NCBI RefSeq assembly: GCF_042435035.1
Contig: NZ_JBHMQT010000021.1
Coordinates: forward strand, 74,524 to 138,523
DNA from: Sphaerimonospora cavernae
GTDB lineage: Bacteria; Actinomycetota; Actinomycetes; Streptosporangiales; Streptosporangiaceae
Length of the DNA stretch: 64,000 bases
Reading direction: 5' to 3'
Positions 27,391 to 36,791 of the stretch are shown here, piece by piece (position 1 is the stretch's first letter; each line of letters starts with the position of its first letter). Made by a program: the position numbers and the translations under genes. The notes under the pieces were generated by a model. The model was not told the DNA's origin and ran no database searches. It was given only the letters and a program-made list of their open reading frames with translations.

Positions 27391-29391
27391 TCAGTCGCGG
27401 TCGCTGCTGACCGTGGTCTTCTGCACCTGGAGCAGGAACTCGGCGTTGGACTTGGTCTCCTTCATCTTCTCGATGAGGAGCTCCAGCGCCTGCTGCATGT
27501 CGAGTGCGTGGAGGACGCGGCGGAGCTTCCACACGATGGCCAGCTCCTCCTTGCCCATGAGGATCTCCTCCTTGCGGGTGCTGGACGCGTCGACGTCCAC
27601 CGCGGGGAAGATCCTCTTGTCGGCCAGCGACCGGTTGAGCTTGAGCTCCATGTTGCCGGTGCCCTTGAACTCCTCGAAGATCACCTCGTCCATCTTCGAG
27701 CCGGTCTCGACCAGCGCGGTGGCGAGGATCGTCAGCGAGCCGCCGTTCTCGATGTTGCGGGCGGCGCCGAAGAACCGCTTCGGCGGGTAGAGGGCGGTCG
27801 AGTCGACACCACCGGACAGGATCCGGCCGCTCGCGGGCGCCGCGAGGTTGTAGGCGCGGCCCAGCCGGGTGATCGAGTCGAGCAGGACGACCACGTCGTG
27901 GCCCAGCTCGACCAGGCGCTTGGCCCGCTCGATCGCCAGCTCGGCGACCGTGGTGTGGTCCTCGGCCGGCCGGTCGAAGGTCGAGTGGATGATCTCGCCC
28001 TTCACCGTCCGCTGCATGTCGGTGACCTCTTCCGGACGCTCGTCGACGAGGACGACCATCAGGTGGCACTCGGGGTTGTTGCGAGTGATCGCGTTGGCGA
28101 TGGCCTGCAGCACCATCGTCTTGCCGGCCTTGGGCGGCGAGACGATGAGACCGCGCTGGCCCTTGCCGATGGGCGAGACCAGGTCGATGATCCGCGTGGT
28201 GAGGATGTTCGGCTCTGTCTCCAGGCGCAGGCGCTCCTGCGGGTAGAGCGGCGTGAGCTTGTTGAAGTCGGGCCGCTGACGGGCCTGATCCGGCTCCATG
28301 CCGTTCACCGAGTCGAGACGGACGAGCGCGTTGAACTTCTCGCGGCGCTCACCGTCGCGCGGCTGCCGTACGGCTCCGGTCACGACGTCGCCCTTGCGCA
28401 GGCCATGCCTGCGGATCTGTGCGAGCGAGACGTACACGTCGTTGGCCCCCGGCAGGTAACCGCTGGTCCGCACGAACGCGTAGTTGTCGAGGATGTCGAG
28501 GATGCCGGCGATCGGAATGAGGACGTCGTCCTCGCTGATCACCGGCTCGCCGCTGTCGAACCGGTCACGGCCGCGGCGGTTGCGCTCGCGGAACCGGCCA
28601 CGCCGGCCGCGGCCGTCCTCGCCCTGCTGGTCGTTCCTGCCGTCGCCGCGCTGGTCACGGCCGCGGTTCTGGCCGTCGCCCGCATCGGCCGCTGCGGGGC
28701 GCTGCTCGGTCCGGCTGTCACGGCCGTTGTGGCCGTCACGACCACTGTGACCGTCACGACCGTCACGACCGTCACGCTCCGAGCGGTCGCGCCGGTCCCC
28801 GCGCTCACCGCGGGTACGGCGCTCGCGCCGGTCGCCGCCCCGCTCGGACCGGCCCTCGGTGCGCGTCTCGCCCGGCGCGGCATCCGCCTGCGACTCGGCC
28901 GGCGCCACCGACGAGGTGGCGGACGGTCCGGCGGTCACGCTGTCGGCGGGAGCGCTGACAGCAGCGGGTGCGCTTGCCACGGGCTCGGACGCGGCGGGCC
29001 ACTCCTCACGCTCGACGGCGGGCTGCTCAGGCGTCACCTGCTCAATGGTCGTCTGCTCAGCGGCGGCGGGCTTCGCAGCGCGGGAACGTTCCCTGCGGCC
29101 GCGCGTGGGACGTTCGGCGGCCGGCGCCTCGGCCGGGGCGGCGGTCTCGGCCGCCTTCGGCTCAGCAGAGGCCTGTCCCTGCTCGCCCTGCTTCTCCTGG
29201 ATGGCCGCGATGAGTTGGCTCTTACGCATCCGTCCGATCCCGGTGATGCCCAGGGTGGACGCCAGGGCCTGCAGCTCGGGGAGCACCATGCCGGCGAGGC
29301 CGGTGCCGGAGCGACGACGTCGGGCCGGGGCGCTGGTGGGGGTGTCGCCGACGGCCTGGCCGTCGGAGAGGAGTTCGGTGGTGTCGCTCAA
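27391..29391 (-). CDS. rho: Transcription termination factor Rho
   Basis: A 666-residue hexameric RNA helicase. After an N-terminal Rho-N helical segment (LQALASTLGITGIGRMRKSQ) comes a roughly 200-residue insertion rich in Arg, Gly, Asp and Glu, typical of actinobacterial Rho. Its DNA includes tandem GACCGTCAC units near 28741-28780. The RNA-binding domain has GYLPGANDVYVSLAQIRR. The ATPase has Walker A SPPKAGKTM, Walker B VVVLLDSITRLGRAYN and the R/Q loop region LADKRIFPAVDVDASSTR. The start is TTG at 29391 with GGAAGGA seven bases upstream. The gene is preceded by a 413-base leader. Confidence 0.96.
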   Translation of the reverse strand: MSDTTELLSDGQAVGDTPTSAPARRRRSGTGLAGMVLPELQALASTLGITGIGRMRKSQLIAAIQEKQGEQGQASAEPKAAETAAPAEAPAAERPTRGRRERSRAAKPAAAEQTTIEQVTPEQPAVEREEWPAASEPVASAPAAVSAPADSVTAGPSATSSVAPAESQADAAPGETRTEGRSERGGDRRERRTRGERGDRRDRSERDGRDGRDGHSGRDGHNGRDSRTEQRPAAADAGDGQNRGRDQRGDGRNDQQGEDGRGRRGRFRERNRRGRDRFDSGEPVISEDDVLIPIAGILDILDNYAFVRTSGYLPGANDVYVSLAQIRRHGLRKGDVVTGAVRQPRDGERREKFNALVRLDSVNGMEPDQARQRPDFNKLTPLYPQERLRLETEPNILTTRIIDLVSPIGKGQRGLIVSPPKAGKTMVLQAIANAITRNNPECHLMVVLVDERPEEVTDMQRTVKGEIIHSTFDRPAEDHTTVAELAIERAKRLVELGHDVVVLLDSITRLGRAYNLAAPASGRILSGGVDSTALYPPKRFFGAARNIENGGSLTILATALVETGSKMDEVIFEEFKGTGNMELKLNRSLADKRIFPAVDVDASSTRKEEILMGKEELAIVWKLRRVLHALDMQQALELLIEKMKETKSNAEFLLQVQKTTVSSDRD

Positions 29392-29804
29392 CTAAGGGTC
29401 CTTCCCAGGGGTTGGGCGCCAGAATCGTGCGTCCAGGCGTCCCGGTGGTGCGACCCGGCGGGACAGACCGGGCCGGGCTTGACGAGTCTCATGTGTCGAT
29501 GACCCTCGGGACTCGCAAGCGGTAGGTGCCCGGGGGACTTCCCCCGGATTGCCGTCACCAACCAGATGTCTTGGTGGATCGAACGCGCATGTCTCCGAGA
29601 ACCCCGCCTCTCGCCAGGCCACTCGCAGGTGAGCTGACTGAAGGTAACGGTTTCGGGAAAATCGCCATGCCCGCGTCGAAGGACGCGGAGCGAAGTGCAG
29701 CGATGTGCGAATGACAAGCACGCACCCAACACGGGGGCACCTGGTGCGGCTATCAGCCTAACATCACCAGCGCGCACAACTATTCCCTGAAGGTCGAAGA
29801 GGCA
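29392..29804. other. 413-base gap between thrB and rho (probable rho leader)
   Basis: No conserved gene is recognisable. On the minus strand an open frame of 129 codons ends at 29388, overlapping the rho TTG start by four bases, but its sequence has no family likeness and its codon use looks random. The length suggests an independent rho promoter with a long 5' leader, as expected if rho controls its own expression. That is inference. Confidence 0.45.
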
Positions 29805-30770
29805 TCAGCGTGTCTCGGGAAACCGAACGTACGCACCACGTGGGTCGACGTTCATTGGCTGGATGTGCCAGTCATTACCCACTTTAGGCGCGATCAAATC
29901 CTTGGTGTCCCGTGTCATGAAAACGAGAACCGTGGGACCGGCCCCCGAGACCACAGCGGGCACACCGGCCGCACGAAGTCCGCGTACCAGTTCCGCCGTG
30001 CGCGGCATCGCCGACGCACGGTGATCCTGATGGAGGCGGTCTTCTGTACCGGCGAGCAGCAGGCCGGGTTCCGGCCGTTGTGTGAGCGCCGCTACGAGCA
30101 ATGCCGCGCGGCCCGCGTTGAACGCGGCATCCGCGTGTGGAACGTCCTTCGGCAGCAGCCCCCGCGCCTCTTCCGTGGACAACCGGAAGTCCGGGATCAA
30201 CACGACCGGGCGGACATCCTCGTGCGGAGTCACTTTCACCATACTCGACGCTCCGGACTGGTCCGTCCAGGCGATGGTGAGTCCGCCTGCCAGGCAGGGC
30301 GCCACATTGTCCGGATGTCCCTCCAGCTCGGTGGCCAGGGCGAACACCTCGTCGTCCGGCAGGGGCCGTACGGCTCCCGCCGCGCCGTCGGCGAGTGCGG
30401 GCACGAGGGCACGGGCGGCGAGGACGCCGGCGCAGATCGCGGCCGAGGACGAACCGAGGCCGCGCGCGTGCGGGATCCGGTTGCGGCAGCGCAACCGGAT
30501 CCCGGACGGCTGGGCGACGCCCATGCGGTCGAACGTGGTCCGCATGGTCTTGACGATCAGGTGGCTCTCGCCCCGGTCCAGCTCACCCGTGCCCGCGCCC
30601 TCCCCCTCGACCTCGACCCGCACGTCCCGCAGCCGCGCGCCGTCCGCGTCGAGCACGGCGGCCTCCACCTCGTCGTACAGGTCGAGTGCGAGGCCGAGGC
30701 TGTCGAATCCGGGGCCGAGGTTGGCGCTGGTCGCCGGCACCCGGACCACGACGCCGTGACTATCCGTCAT
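29805..30770 (-). CDS. thrB: Homoserine kinase
   Basis: A 321-residue GHMP-family kinase that phosphorylates L-homoserine in threonine synthesis. The N-terminal VRVPATSANLGPGFDSLGLAL, the ATP-binding GLGSSSAAICAGVLAA and the C-terminal GVPAVVSGAGPTVLVF segments are intact. It follows thrC by 107 bases. Confidence 0.95.
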   Translation of the reverse strand: MTDSHGVVVRVPATSANLGPGFDSLGLALDLYDEVEAAVLDADGARLRDVRVEVEGEGAGTGELDRGESHLIVKTMRTTFDRMGVAQPSGIRLRCRNRIPHARGLGSSSAAICAGVLAARALVPALADGAAGAVRPLPDDEVFALATELEGHPDNVAPCLAGGLTIAWTDQSGASSMVKVTPHEDVRPVVLIPDFRLSTEEARGLLPKDVPHADAAFNAGRAALLVAALTQRPEPGLLLAGTEDRLHQDHRASAMPRTAELVRGLRAAGVPAVVSGAGPTVLVFMTRDTKDLIAPKVGNDWHIQPMNVDPRGAYVRFPETR

Positions 30771-30877
30771 TCATGGTTTCCATTCATCTCGGATGGACGA
30801 ACGGCGTCTCGTAGTCGGGGCATGCCGACGAGGCGCCGGGCAGACGTGGGGAAACGCCGGGCACCGAGCGGGAGATG

Positions 30878-31936
30878 TCAGGCGAGGCCGAGCGCGGAGG
30901 CGGCGGCATACGCGTCGATGGGAATCGTCACCGGAGACGGAGCACCCGAGATGGCCCAGTCAGGGTCCTTGAGTCCGTTGCCCGTCACCGTGCAGACCAC
31001 GCGCTCTCCCGGCGTGAGGAGACCCTGCTCGTGCGCCGTCAGCAGTCCGGCGACGCTCGCGGCCGAGGCGAGCTCGACGAAGACGCCCTCCTCCTGCGCG
31101 AGCAACCTGTACGCGGCGGCGATCTGCCGGTCGGTGACGGCCTGGATGCCGCCGCCGGACTCGTCGCGGGCCGCCTCGGCGAGCCGCCAGGAGGCGGGGT
31201 TGCCGATCCGGATGGCCGTCGCGATCGTCTGGGGGTGGGTCACCGGGGCACCGGACACCAGCGGGGCGGCGCCGCTGGCCTGGAAGCCCAGCATCCGCGG
31301 CCGCCTGGTGGCCAGGCCGTCGTCGGCGTACTCCTTGTAGCCCATCCAGTAGGCCGAGATGTTGCCCGCGTTGCCGACGGGGATGCAGTGGACGTCCGGC
31401 GCGTCGCCGAGCGCGTCGACGATCTCGAACGCCGCGGTCTTCTGCCCCTGGAGGCGGTGCGGGTTGACGGAGTTGACCAGCGCGATCGGGTAGTTCTCCG
31501 CGAGCTTCCTGGTCATCTCCAGGCAGTCGTCGAACGATCCCTCCACCTGCAGCAGCTTCGCGCCGTGCACGAGCGCCTGGGCGAGCTTGCCCATCGCGAT
31601 CTTTCCGCGCGGCACGAGGACGGCGCAACGCAGCCCGGCGCGTACGGCGTATGCCGCGGCCGAGGCGCTGGTGTTCCCGGTGGAGGCGCAGATGACGGCC
31701 TTGGCGCCCTCTTCGACGGCCTTGCTGATGGCCACGGTCATGCCGCGGTCCTTGAAGCTGCCGGTGGGGTTGAGACCCTCGATTTTGAGGTGGACATCGC
31801 AGCCGGTGATCTCGGACACGCGCCTGGCGGGCAGGAGCGGTGTGCCGCCCTCGAGCAGGGTCACCACTGGCGTCGTCGTGGAGACCGGCAGACGGTCGCG
31901 GTACTCCTCGATCAGGCCACGCCAAGCCCTGGTCAT
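30878..31936 (-). CDS. thrC: Threonine synthase
   Basis: A 352-residue PLP enzyme converting O-phosphohomoserine to threonine. The PLP lysine is Lys62 in NPTGSFKDRGMT; CASTGNTSASAAAYA and the phosphate-binding IPVGNAGNISAYW loop follow. It is of the short (bacterial class II-like, about 350-residue) type. In the ancestral order it follows hom directly; here the glycan cluster has been inserted upstream, so it must use its own promoter in 31937-32135. Confidence 0.95.
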   Translation of the reverse strand: MTRAWRGLIEEYRDRLPVSTTTPVVTLLEGGTPLLPARRVSEITGCDVHLKIEGLNPTGSFKDRGMTVAISKAVEEGAKAVICASTGNTSASAAAYAVRAGLRCAVLVPRGKIAMGKLAQALVHGAKLLQVEGSFDDCLEMTRKLAENYPIALVNSVNPHRLQGQKTAAFEIVDALGDAPDVHCIPVGNAGNISAYWMGYKEYADDGLATRRPRMLGFQASGAAPLVSGAPVTHPQTIATAIRIGNPASWRLAEAARDESGGGIQAVTDRQIAAAYRLLAQEEGVFVELASAASVAGLLTAHEQGLLTPGERVVCTVTGNGLKDPDWAISGAPSPVTIPIDAYAAASALGLA

Positions 31937-32135
31937 GATTGCTTGCTCCTCCCACGCGCGATGCGCGTGTCACCTGCGGTATCGGGCAACGAGTCTACGG
32001 CCATCCGCCTGACGTCCGGGATGCGCCGTCCAACTGGTGGACATCTGGGCGGGCATCGCCGTTTTCAGGGGATTCCCACGCTCGCCCCGCGAAACCGTCG
32101 GCCGGCTTGGTTAGTGTGAACGGCGTCCGATGGAG

Positions 32136-32165
32136 ATCGCAAGGTCTCGCGAGGTATCGCAAGGT
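32136..32165 (+). repeat. Three tandem 10-bp units before the glycosyltransferase gene
   Basis: ATCGCAAGGT (32136-32145), CTCGCGAGGT (32146-32155) and ATCGCAAGGT (32156-32165) lie head to tail directly before the ribosome-binding site GAGGAG. The one-turn spacing would place three AGGT cores on the same face of the DNA. It could be an operator or replication slippage of a ribosome-binding site. Confidence 0.7.
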
Positions 32166-32179
32166 GAGGAGCGGCGATC

Positions 32180-33727
32180 GTGACGGGAGGCCACGTCAGG
32201 CCGAGGGTCCGGCACAACGACTATTCCCCGCTGGCCCCGCCGCCCGTCGGGGAGTGGGTCCCGACGCTGCCCGCCAGCGTCGTCATCCCCGCGCACGGCC
32301 GGCAGCACCGTCTGGACCTTACGCTGGCCGCGCTCGCCGCGCAGACCTACCCCGCCTCCCTCACCGAGGTCATCGTCGTCGACGACGGCAGCGATCCGCC
32401 GCTGCGGCTCCCGGAGATCCGCCCGGACAACACACGGATCATCTCCGGCCCGCCCGGAGGCTGGGGGGCCGGACACGCGATGAACGCGGGCATCGAGGTC
32501 GCGACGGGCGAGATCGTCCAACGCCTGGACGCCGACATGGTGATCTGCCGGGAGCACCTGGAGGCGCTCTTCCGCTGGCACCACCTCACGGACTATCTCG
32601 TGACGATCGGCGGCAAGAAGTTCGCCGAGGAGCCCGCTCTGACGCCCGAGCAGGTGTACGACGCGGTGCGGCGCGGCACGCCGGAAGCGCTGTTCGATCC
32701 GGCGGCGCTCGTGTCGAGCTCGACCGAGGAGACGATCCGCCGCCTCGACGGGCTGCGCGCCAGCCGCAATCCCTACCAGGTCTGCACCGGGCCCACCGTC
32801 TCGTTGCGCCGTACCCTGCTGCGCGAGGTGCGCGGGTTCGACCCGGAGGTCGTGCGCGGCCAGGACACCGAGTTCGCCTATCGGCTCGCCCAGGCCGGAG
32901 CGGTGTTCGTGCCGGACATGACGGCGCGGGCCGTGCATCTCGGGCTGCCGGCCCAGCGCGGTGAGCACGGCAAGGCGATCGTCCGGCTGGTCGAGACCCA
33001 TCTGGCGCAGAAGGTGCCGCTGCGGCGGGATCTCCGCAAGGAGCGCGACCGGCGGCGGCCGGTGCCGTACGTGGAGATCGTGCTCGACGTGACCGGTGCG
33101 GACGAGACGCTGATCCGCACGTCCGTCGACGCGATCCTCACCGGAACCGATACCGGGCTCACCGACATCGCCATCACGCTTGTGGGGCCCTGGCCGGGAC
33201 CTTCCGACCGGGCGAGCCAGGCGCCGGGGAGCAGGGCGTTCGATCTCGCCCTGGTGCGGGAGGCCTTCCGCCACGATCAGCGGGTTCGCTTCGCCGAGCG
33301 GGCGGCGCCGACCGCGGCTCCCGCGCCCTTCCGCTACACCACGCCGATCGACGCGCCTCCGGGCGCGGACGAACTGGAGCGGATGACCAAGACGATGCTG
33401 GAGGAGCGTCTCGGCCTGCTGGTCGTCGAACTGCCGGACGGCCGCACCGCCGCCCTCGAACGGACGGAGGCCGCCGCCCGGGCCCGCCTGCTCGCCCGCC
33501 CCGGTGAAGATCTCTCCACCGTCATCGAGGAGACCCACGGCGTCCGGCACGCCGCGGAGAAGGAGTTCCTCACGGCGCCCCAACGGCAGCCTGCCCCGGC
33601 GACTCCCCCGGCGTCTCGGCCTGTGCAGCAGCCCGTGACTCAGCAGGCTGTGGCTCAACCGCCCGTGACTCCACCCGAGCGATCGCGGCCGCGGCAGCGC
33701 CTCGGCGGCCTGTTCCGCCGCTCGTGA
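32180..33727 (+). CDS. Glycosyltransferase family 2 protein
   Basis: A 515-residue cytoplasmic GT-A fold transferase. The nucleotide-sugar-binding start VVIPAHGRQHRLDLTLAAL, the aspartates of VIVVDDGSDPP, the metal-binding DxD in RLDADMVIC and the acceptor region ending in RGQDTEFAYRLAQAG are present. The C-terminal 60 residues are proline and glutamine rich and end basic. It is the only plus-strand gene between 12 and 45 kb and converges, 12 bases apart, on a clear paralogue. GTG at 32180 has GGTGAGGAG upstream. Donor and acceptor are unknown; wall or surface glycan synthesis is likely. Confidence 0.85.
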   Translation: MTGGHVRPRVRHNDYSPLAPPPVGEWVPTLPASVVIPAHGRQHRLDLTLAALAAQTYPASLTEVIVVDDGSDPPLRLPEIRPDNTRIISGPPGGWGAGHAMNAGIEVATGEIVQRLDADMVICREHLEALFRWHHLTDYLVTIGGKKFAEEPALTPEQVYDAVRRGTPEALFDPAALVSSSTEETIRRLDGLRASRNPYQVCTGPTVSLRRTLLREVRGFDPEVVRGQDTEFAYRLAQAGAVFVPDMTARAVHLGLPAQRGEHGKAIVRLVETHLAQKVPLRRDLRKERDRRRPVPYVEIVLDVTGADETLIRTSVDAILTGTDTGLTDIAITLVGPWPGPSDRASQAPGSRAFDLALVREAFRHDQRVRFAERAAPTAAPAPFRYTTPIDAPPGADELERMTKTMLEERLGLLVVELPDGRTAALERTEAAARARLLARPGEDLSTVIEETHGVRHAAEKEFLTAPQRQPAPATPPASRPVQQPVTQQAVAQPPVTPPERSRPRQRLGGLFRRS

Positions 33728-33739
33728 CTCAGGTCGGAT

Positions 33740-35464
33740 CTAGGGGTTCCTGCCGTTGAACGTGCGGGTGAGGCCTCGGGCGAGGACCTTGATTCGTCTG
33801 AGGCTCCGCAGGCCACGCCGGGCCTGGGTGCGCCGGAGCGTCGAGACCTGCCGCCGGAGAGTGCCGACCTCCCGGCGGTAGCCGACGGCAGTTCTGCGCC
33901 ATCGGCCTGCCTCCTCGCGCCACCTGGCGACCTGGCCGCGGATCCGCTCGACCTCCTTGGTGAGCCGCTCGACCTCGGCCTGTGCCTGCACCCGGGCCCG
34001 GTAGGCGGCCCGGACGCTCGGGAACGGTCCGGCCTCGGACCCCGAGGTGAAACCGTACGTCTCGCCGTCGACCCAGAACGTGCCGAAGACCTCGTCGACG
34101 AAGGCGTCGACGTCCCCGCCGTCACCGTCACCGCCGTCACCGTGCGCCATGGTCTCCCCCTCGCCGTCCGCCTCGTGCGGGGGGACGAGCAGGGCAGCGC
34201 GGGCGAACGCCTCGGTGCACTCCAGACGGGCCGCGGTGATGCCCTCCGGGTCCTCGGCCAGCAGGATGCTGACCAGCCCAAGGTCCCGTTCCTGTGCCAG
34301 CGCCAGGATCTGGGACAGGGTGTCCTCGCCGGGCGCCCAGCCCGGCGGCAGGCGCAGGCGGAACGGCGCGACGCTGTCGGAGAGCCCGGAGACCAGCCGG
34401 ACCCGGCTCTCGTGGCCGTAGTGCGCACGCAGCAGGACGAGATCGAGATGGGGATCGGTGAGCGGTGCGCGCTGCTCCGGCCTGATCTCGTCCCACGGAC
34501 CGGTCACGAGCACCGACAGATCGGTCAGCGTGCCGGCCAGGACCGCGTCCACGGTCGCCATGACGTCGTCACACGATGCGCCGGCGGCGTCGACCACCAC
34601 CTCCAGCAGGGGAACCTTCCACTGCCGGGTGGGGTGTTTGCGCAGCCACCGGTAGACGGGGACGCGGTCGGCCACGAGCGGGTGGCTGACCCGGCTGATC
34701 GACACGGCGTCCCGCATCCGCATCGACGGGCCCAGGTGATAGGCCCGCGCCTCGGGATCGGGGATGAACACCGCCCCGGCCTGAGCCAGGCGGTATCCCA
34801 TCTCCGTGTCCTGGCCGAGGACCATGTCGGGGTCCATGGGTCCGGCCCGTTCGAACAGCCGCGCCCCGACCGAGGTGGCCCCGCCGATATGGATGCTGAA
34901 CGCCCGGCGGGTGCGGGTCAGCCCGTCCGTCCGGTCGACCAGGTCTTGGATCCACGCGTGCGGCTCGGTCGGCTCGAAGAACTTCGCGAGGTCCTCGGCC
35001 TCGGCCACCTCCTTCGCGTCGGGAAGCGGCGCGGTGGTGAAGCGCAGATAGGACGTGACAGACAGGTAGGGCGCGAGGTGGTGCCAGCGCATGTGCGCCT
35101 CCACCTCTTCCCGCTCCGGCACGATGTCGGAGTCCATCCAGTGGATGACGTCGCCGGTGGCCGCGGCCAACCCCATGTTCCGCGCCGCGGCGCGGCCCGG
35201 GGTCGGGCAGACCAGCAGGCGGGTGTTCTCCGGCCGGATGTCCGGCAGGCTCAGCGGCGGCTCGCTGCCGTTGTCGACGACGATGACCTCGATCAGGTCC
35301 GCCGGATATGTCTGGACGGCGAGACCCGCCAGCGTGAGGTCGAGCTTGGACTGCGCGGCATAGGCCGGCACCACGAGGCTCACCCGGAGCCGTGGCGTCC
35401 ATGACGATCCCACGGCGGGCGGGTCGAGGACGGTGTAGTCGTTTCCCCGGATTCGCGGCGTCAT
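33740..35464 (-). CDS. Glycosyltransferase family 2 protein with C-terminal coiled coil
   Basis: A 574-residue GT-A transferase, paralogous over its first 300 residues to the convergent neighbour: RLRVSLVVPAYAAQSKLDLT, VIVVDNGSEPPLSLPDIRP, the DxD in WMDSDIVPE, and LGQDTEMGYRLAQAGAVF. Residues about 500-560 form a charged coiled coil (AQAEVERLTKEVERIRGQV) followed by a strongly basic tail, suggesting membrane or partner binding. ATG at 35464 is used; the frame extends further upstream into the neighbouring gene without likeness. It overlaps the next gene by four bases. Confidence 0.85.
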   Translation of the reverse strand: MTPRIRGNDYTVLDPPAVGSSWTPRLRVSLVVPAYAAQSKLDLTLAGLAVQTYPADLIEVIVVDNGSEPPLSLPDIRPENTRLLVCPTPGRAAARNMGLAAATGDVIHWMDSDIVPEREEVEAHMRWHHLAPYLSVTSYLRFTTAPLPDAKEVAEAEDLAKFFEPTEPHAWIQDLVDRTDGLTRTRRAFSIHIGGATSVGARLFERAGPMDPDMVLGQDTEMGYRLAQAGAVFIPDPEARAYHLGPSMRMRDAVSISRVSHPLVADRVPVYRWLRKHPTRQWKVPLLEVVVDAAGASCDDVMATVDAVLAGTLTDLSVLVTGPWDEIRPEQRAPLTDPHLDLVLLRAHYGHESRVRLVSGLSDSVAPFRLRLPPGWAPGEDTLSQILALAQERDLGLVSILLAEDPEGITAARLECTEAFARAALLVPPHEADGEGETMAHGDGGDGDGGDVDAFVDEVFGTFWVDGETYGFTSGSEAGPFPSVRAAYRARVQAQAEVERLTKEVERIRGQVARWREEAGRWRRTAVGYRREVGTLRRQVSTLRRTQARRGLRSLRRIKVLARGLTRTFNGRNP

Positions 35465-36666
35465 CCCGCCTCCACGCTCTCGCCGTCCCCCGCAACCTGG
35501 CCGTCCCCCAGGATCACACTGGGCCGGAAGCCTCGCCACTGTTTGCCCGAAACTCTCAGGAAGTGCGCAAGTGGCCGCTGCCAGGTGTTCTCGCCGCTCA
35601 GCGAGCGCCGCAGGACGTACCCGAGCCCATGCGTGCGGTAGATCCGCCCGCCCCGGGCGACGACCGCGCGCAGCAGGTGGGCGTCCTCACCCCGGGGGTA
35701 CGGTCCGAAACCGCCGACCTCCCGGAAGAGCTCTCTGCCGATCATGATCGTGCCCCCGGCGACGTGATCGGTCCACCTCTCGCTGCCGTAGTCGGTCCGC
35801 CGGACCGTGACGCCGAGCGGCTCCAGGTAGAAGAACTCCTGGGCGGTGCCCACCACGTCGGCGCCGGAGTACGCCTTGGCGAGCAGGAGATCGGCGATGT
35901 GCTCGGGGCCGTACCAATCGTCGTCGTCCCACTTGAGGATGGTGTCGGTCGTCGCGTGGGACGCCGCCAGATTGAGCACCTCCCCGAACGGCGTGGCCCG
36001 GTCCGACTCCAGCACGATGACGGGCCAGGGGAAGTCCGCCACCGCCCTTTCGGCGAGCGCGGCGGAGAAACCGTGCGAGGCGACGATCACCTCGAGGTCC
36101 GCTCCGCGCTGGCGGGCGATCTGCCGCAGCGCGGCGTCCAGCAGGTGCGGCCGGCGCGTCGCCATGACCACCGTCACCGTCGGCGCCGTACGGCCGATGC
36201 CCCTCGCGCGCAGCGCGTGCCGTCGCAGCCGCACGCTGTGCTCCTCCCTGCGCAGGTCGCCGACCGAGTCCGGCGTGTCCTCGTCCGGCTCCGGGGTCCA
36301 GTTGGCGACCAGGTCGGCCAGGACGGGATCGGCCCGGCGGACCCAGGGTGGCGGCGGGCCGGAGGTGAGCGGCACTCCCGCGGCGGCGAGGTCGGTGACG
36401 GCCGCCAGCGCCTCCTCCACCTGGCGGGTGGGCGTGGCGGGCCACTGGACCCGCAGCCCGCGCAGCGGCCGGAGCGCGTCGATCTCCTCCCTGGTCACCC
36501 GGTGGCCCGGCGACCGCCCGGCGGAGCGCTCCACTCCTTCCGTGCCCTTCGGGGAGCGCTCCAAGAATCCGTCGGCGCTCCATTGCCCGGCGTTCCAGGA
36601 CAGCTCAACGGTTCCCTCGGCCGGAGATCGGGTGAACCCCACCGGCGAGCAGATGTCCGTCGTCAC
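35461..36666 (-). CDS. Glycosyltransferase family 2-like protein
   Basis: A 401-residue protein with a 140-residue N-terminal region of unknown role and a GT-A domain from about residue 155: TVTVVMATRRPHLLDAAL, LEVIVASHGF, ATPFGEVLNLA and the aspartate-rich metal site KWDDDDWYGPEHI. GTG at 36666 is preferred because GGAGGTG precedes it closely; an ATG at 36693 lacks a site. It is coupled to the downstream coiled-coil transferase. The cluster context points to a surface glycan. Confidence 0.82.
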   Translation of the reverse strand: MTTDICSPVGFTRSPAEGTVELSWNAGQWSADGFLERSPKGTEGVERSAGRSPGHRVTREEIDALRPLRGLRVQWPATPTRQVEEALAAVTDLAAAGVPLTSGPPPPWVRRADPVLADLVANWTPEPDEDTPDSVGDLRREEHSVRLRRHALRARGIGRTAPTVTVVMATRRPHLLDAALRQIARQRGADLEVIVASHGFSAALAERAVADFPWPVIVLESDRATPFGEVLNLAASHATTDTILKWDDDDWYGPEHIADLLLAKAYSGADVVGTAQEFFYLEPLGVTVRRTDYGSERWTDHVAGGTIMIGRELFREVGGFGPYPRGEDAHLLRAVVARGGRIYRTHGLGYVLRRSLSGENTWQRPLAHFLRVSGKQWRGFRPSVILGDGQVAGDGESVEAG

Positions 36667-36791
36667 CGCACCTCCCGCGCCCACAAAGATCATTCGAGTC
36701 GTGGCGGACCCTTGTCAGATCAAAGCGGTTAACTCCGTTGTCAGCAACCGTTCAGGATGGCTTCCTCGTTCTCTCCGATTCCGGGAGAGCG

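Noticed and set aside
29388..29777. 129-codon minus-strand frame overlapping the rho start as a leader peptide gene
   Set aside because: It has no family likeness, no clear ribosome-binding site at its start and random-looking codon use; kept only as part of the leader description.
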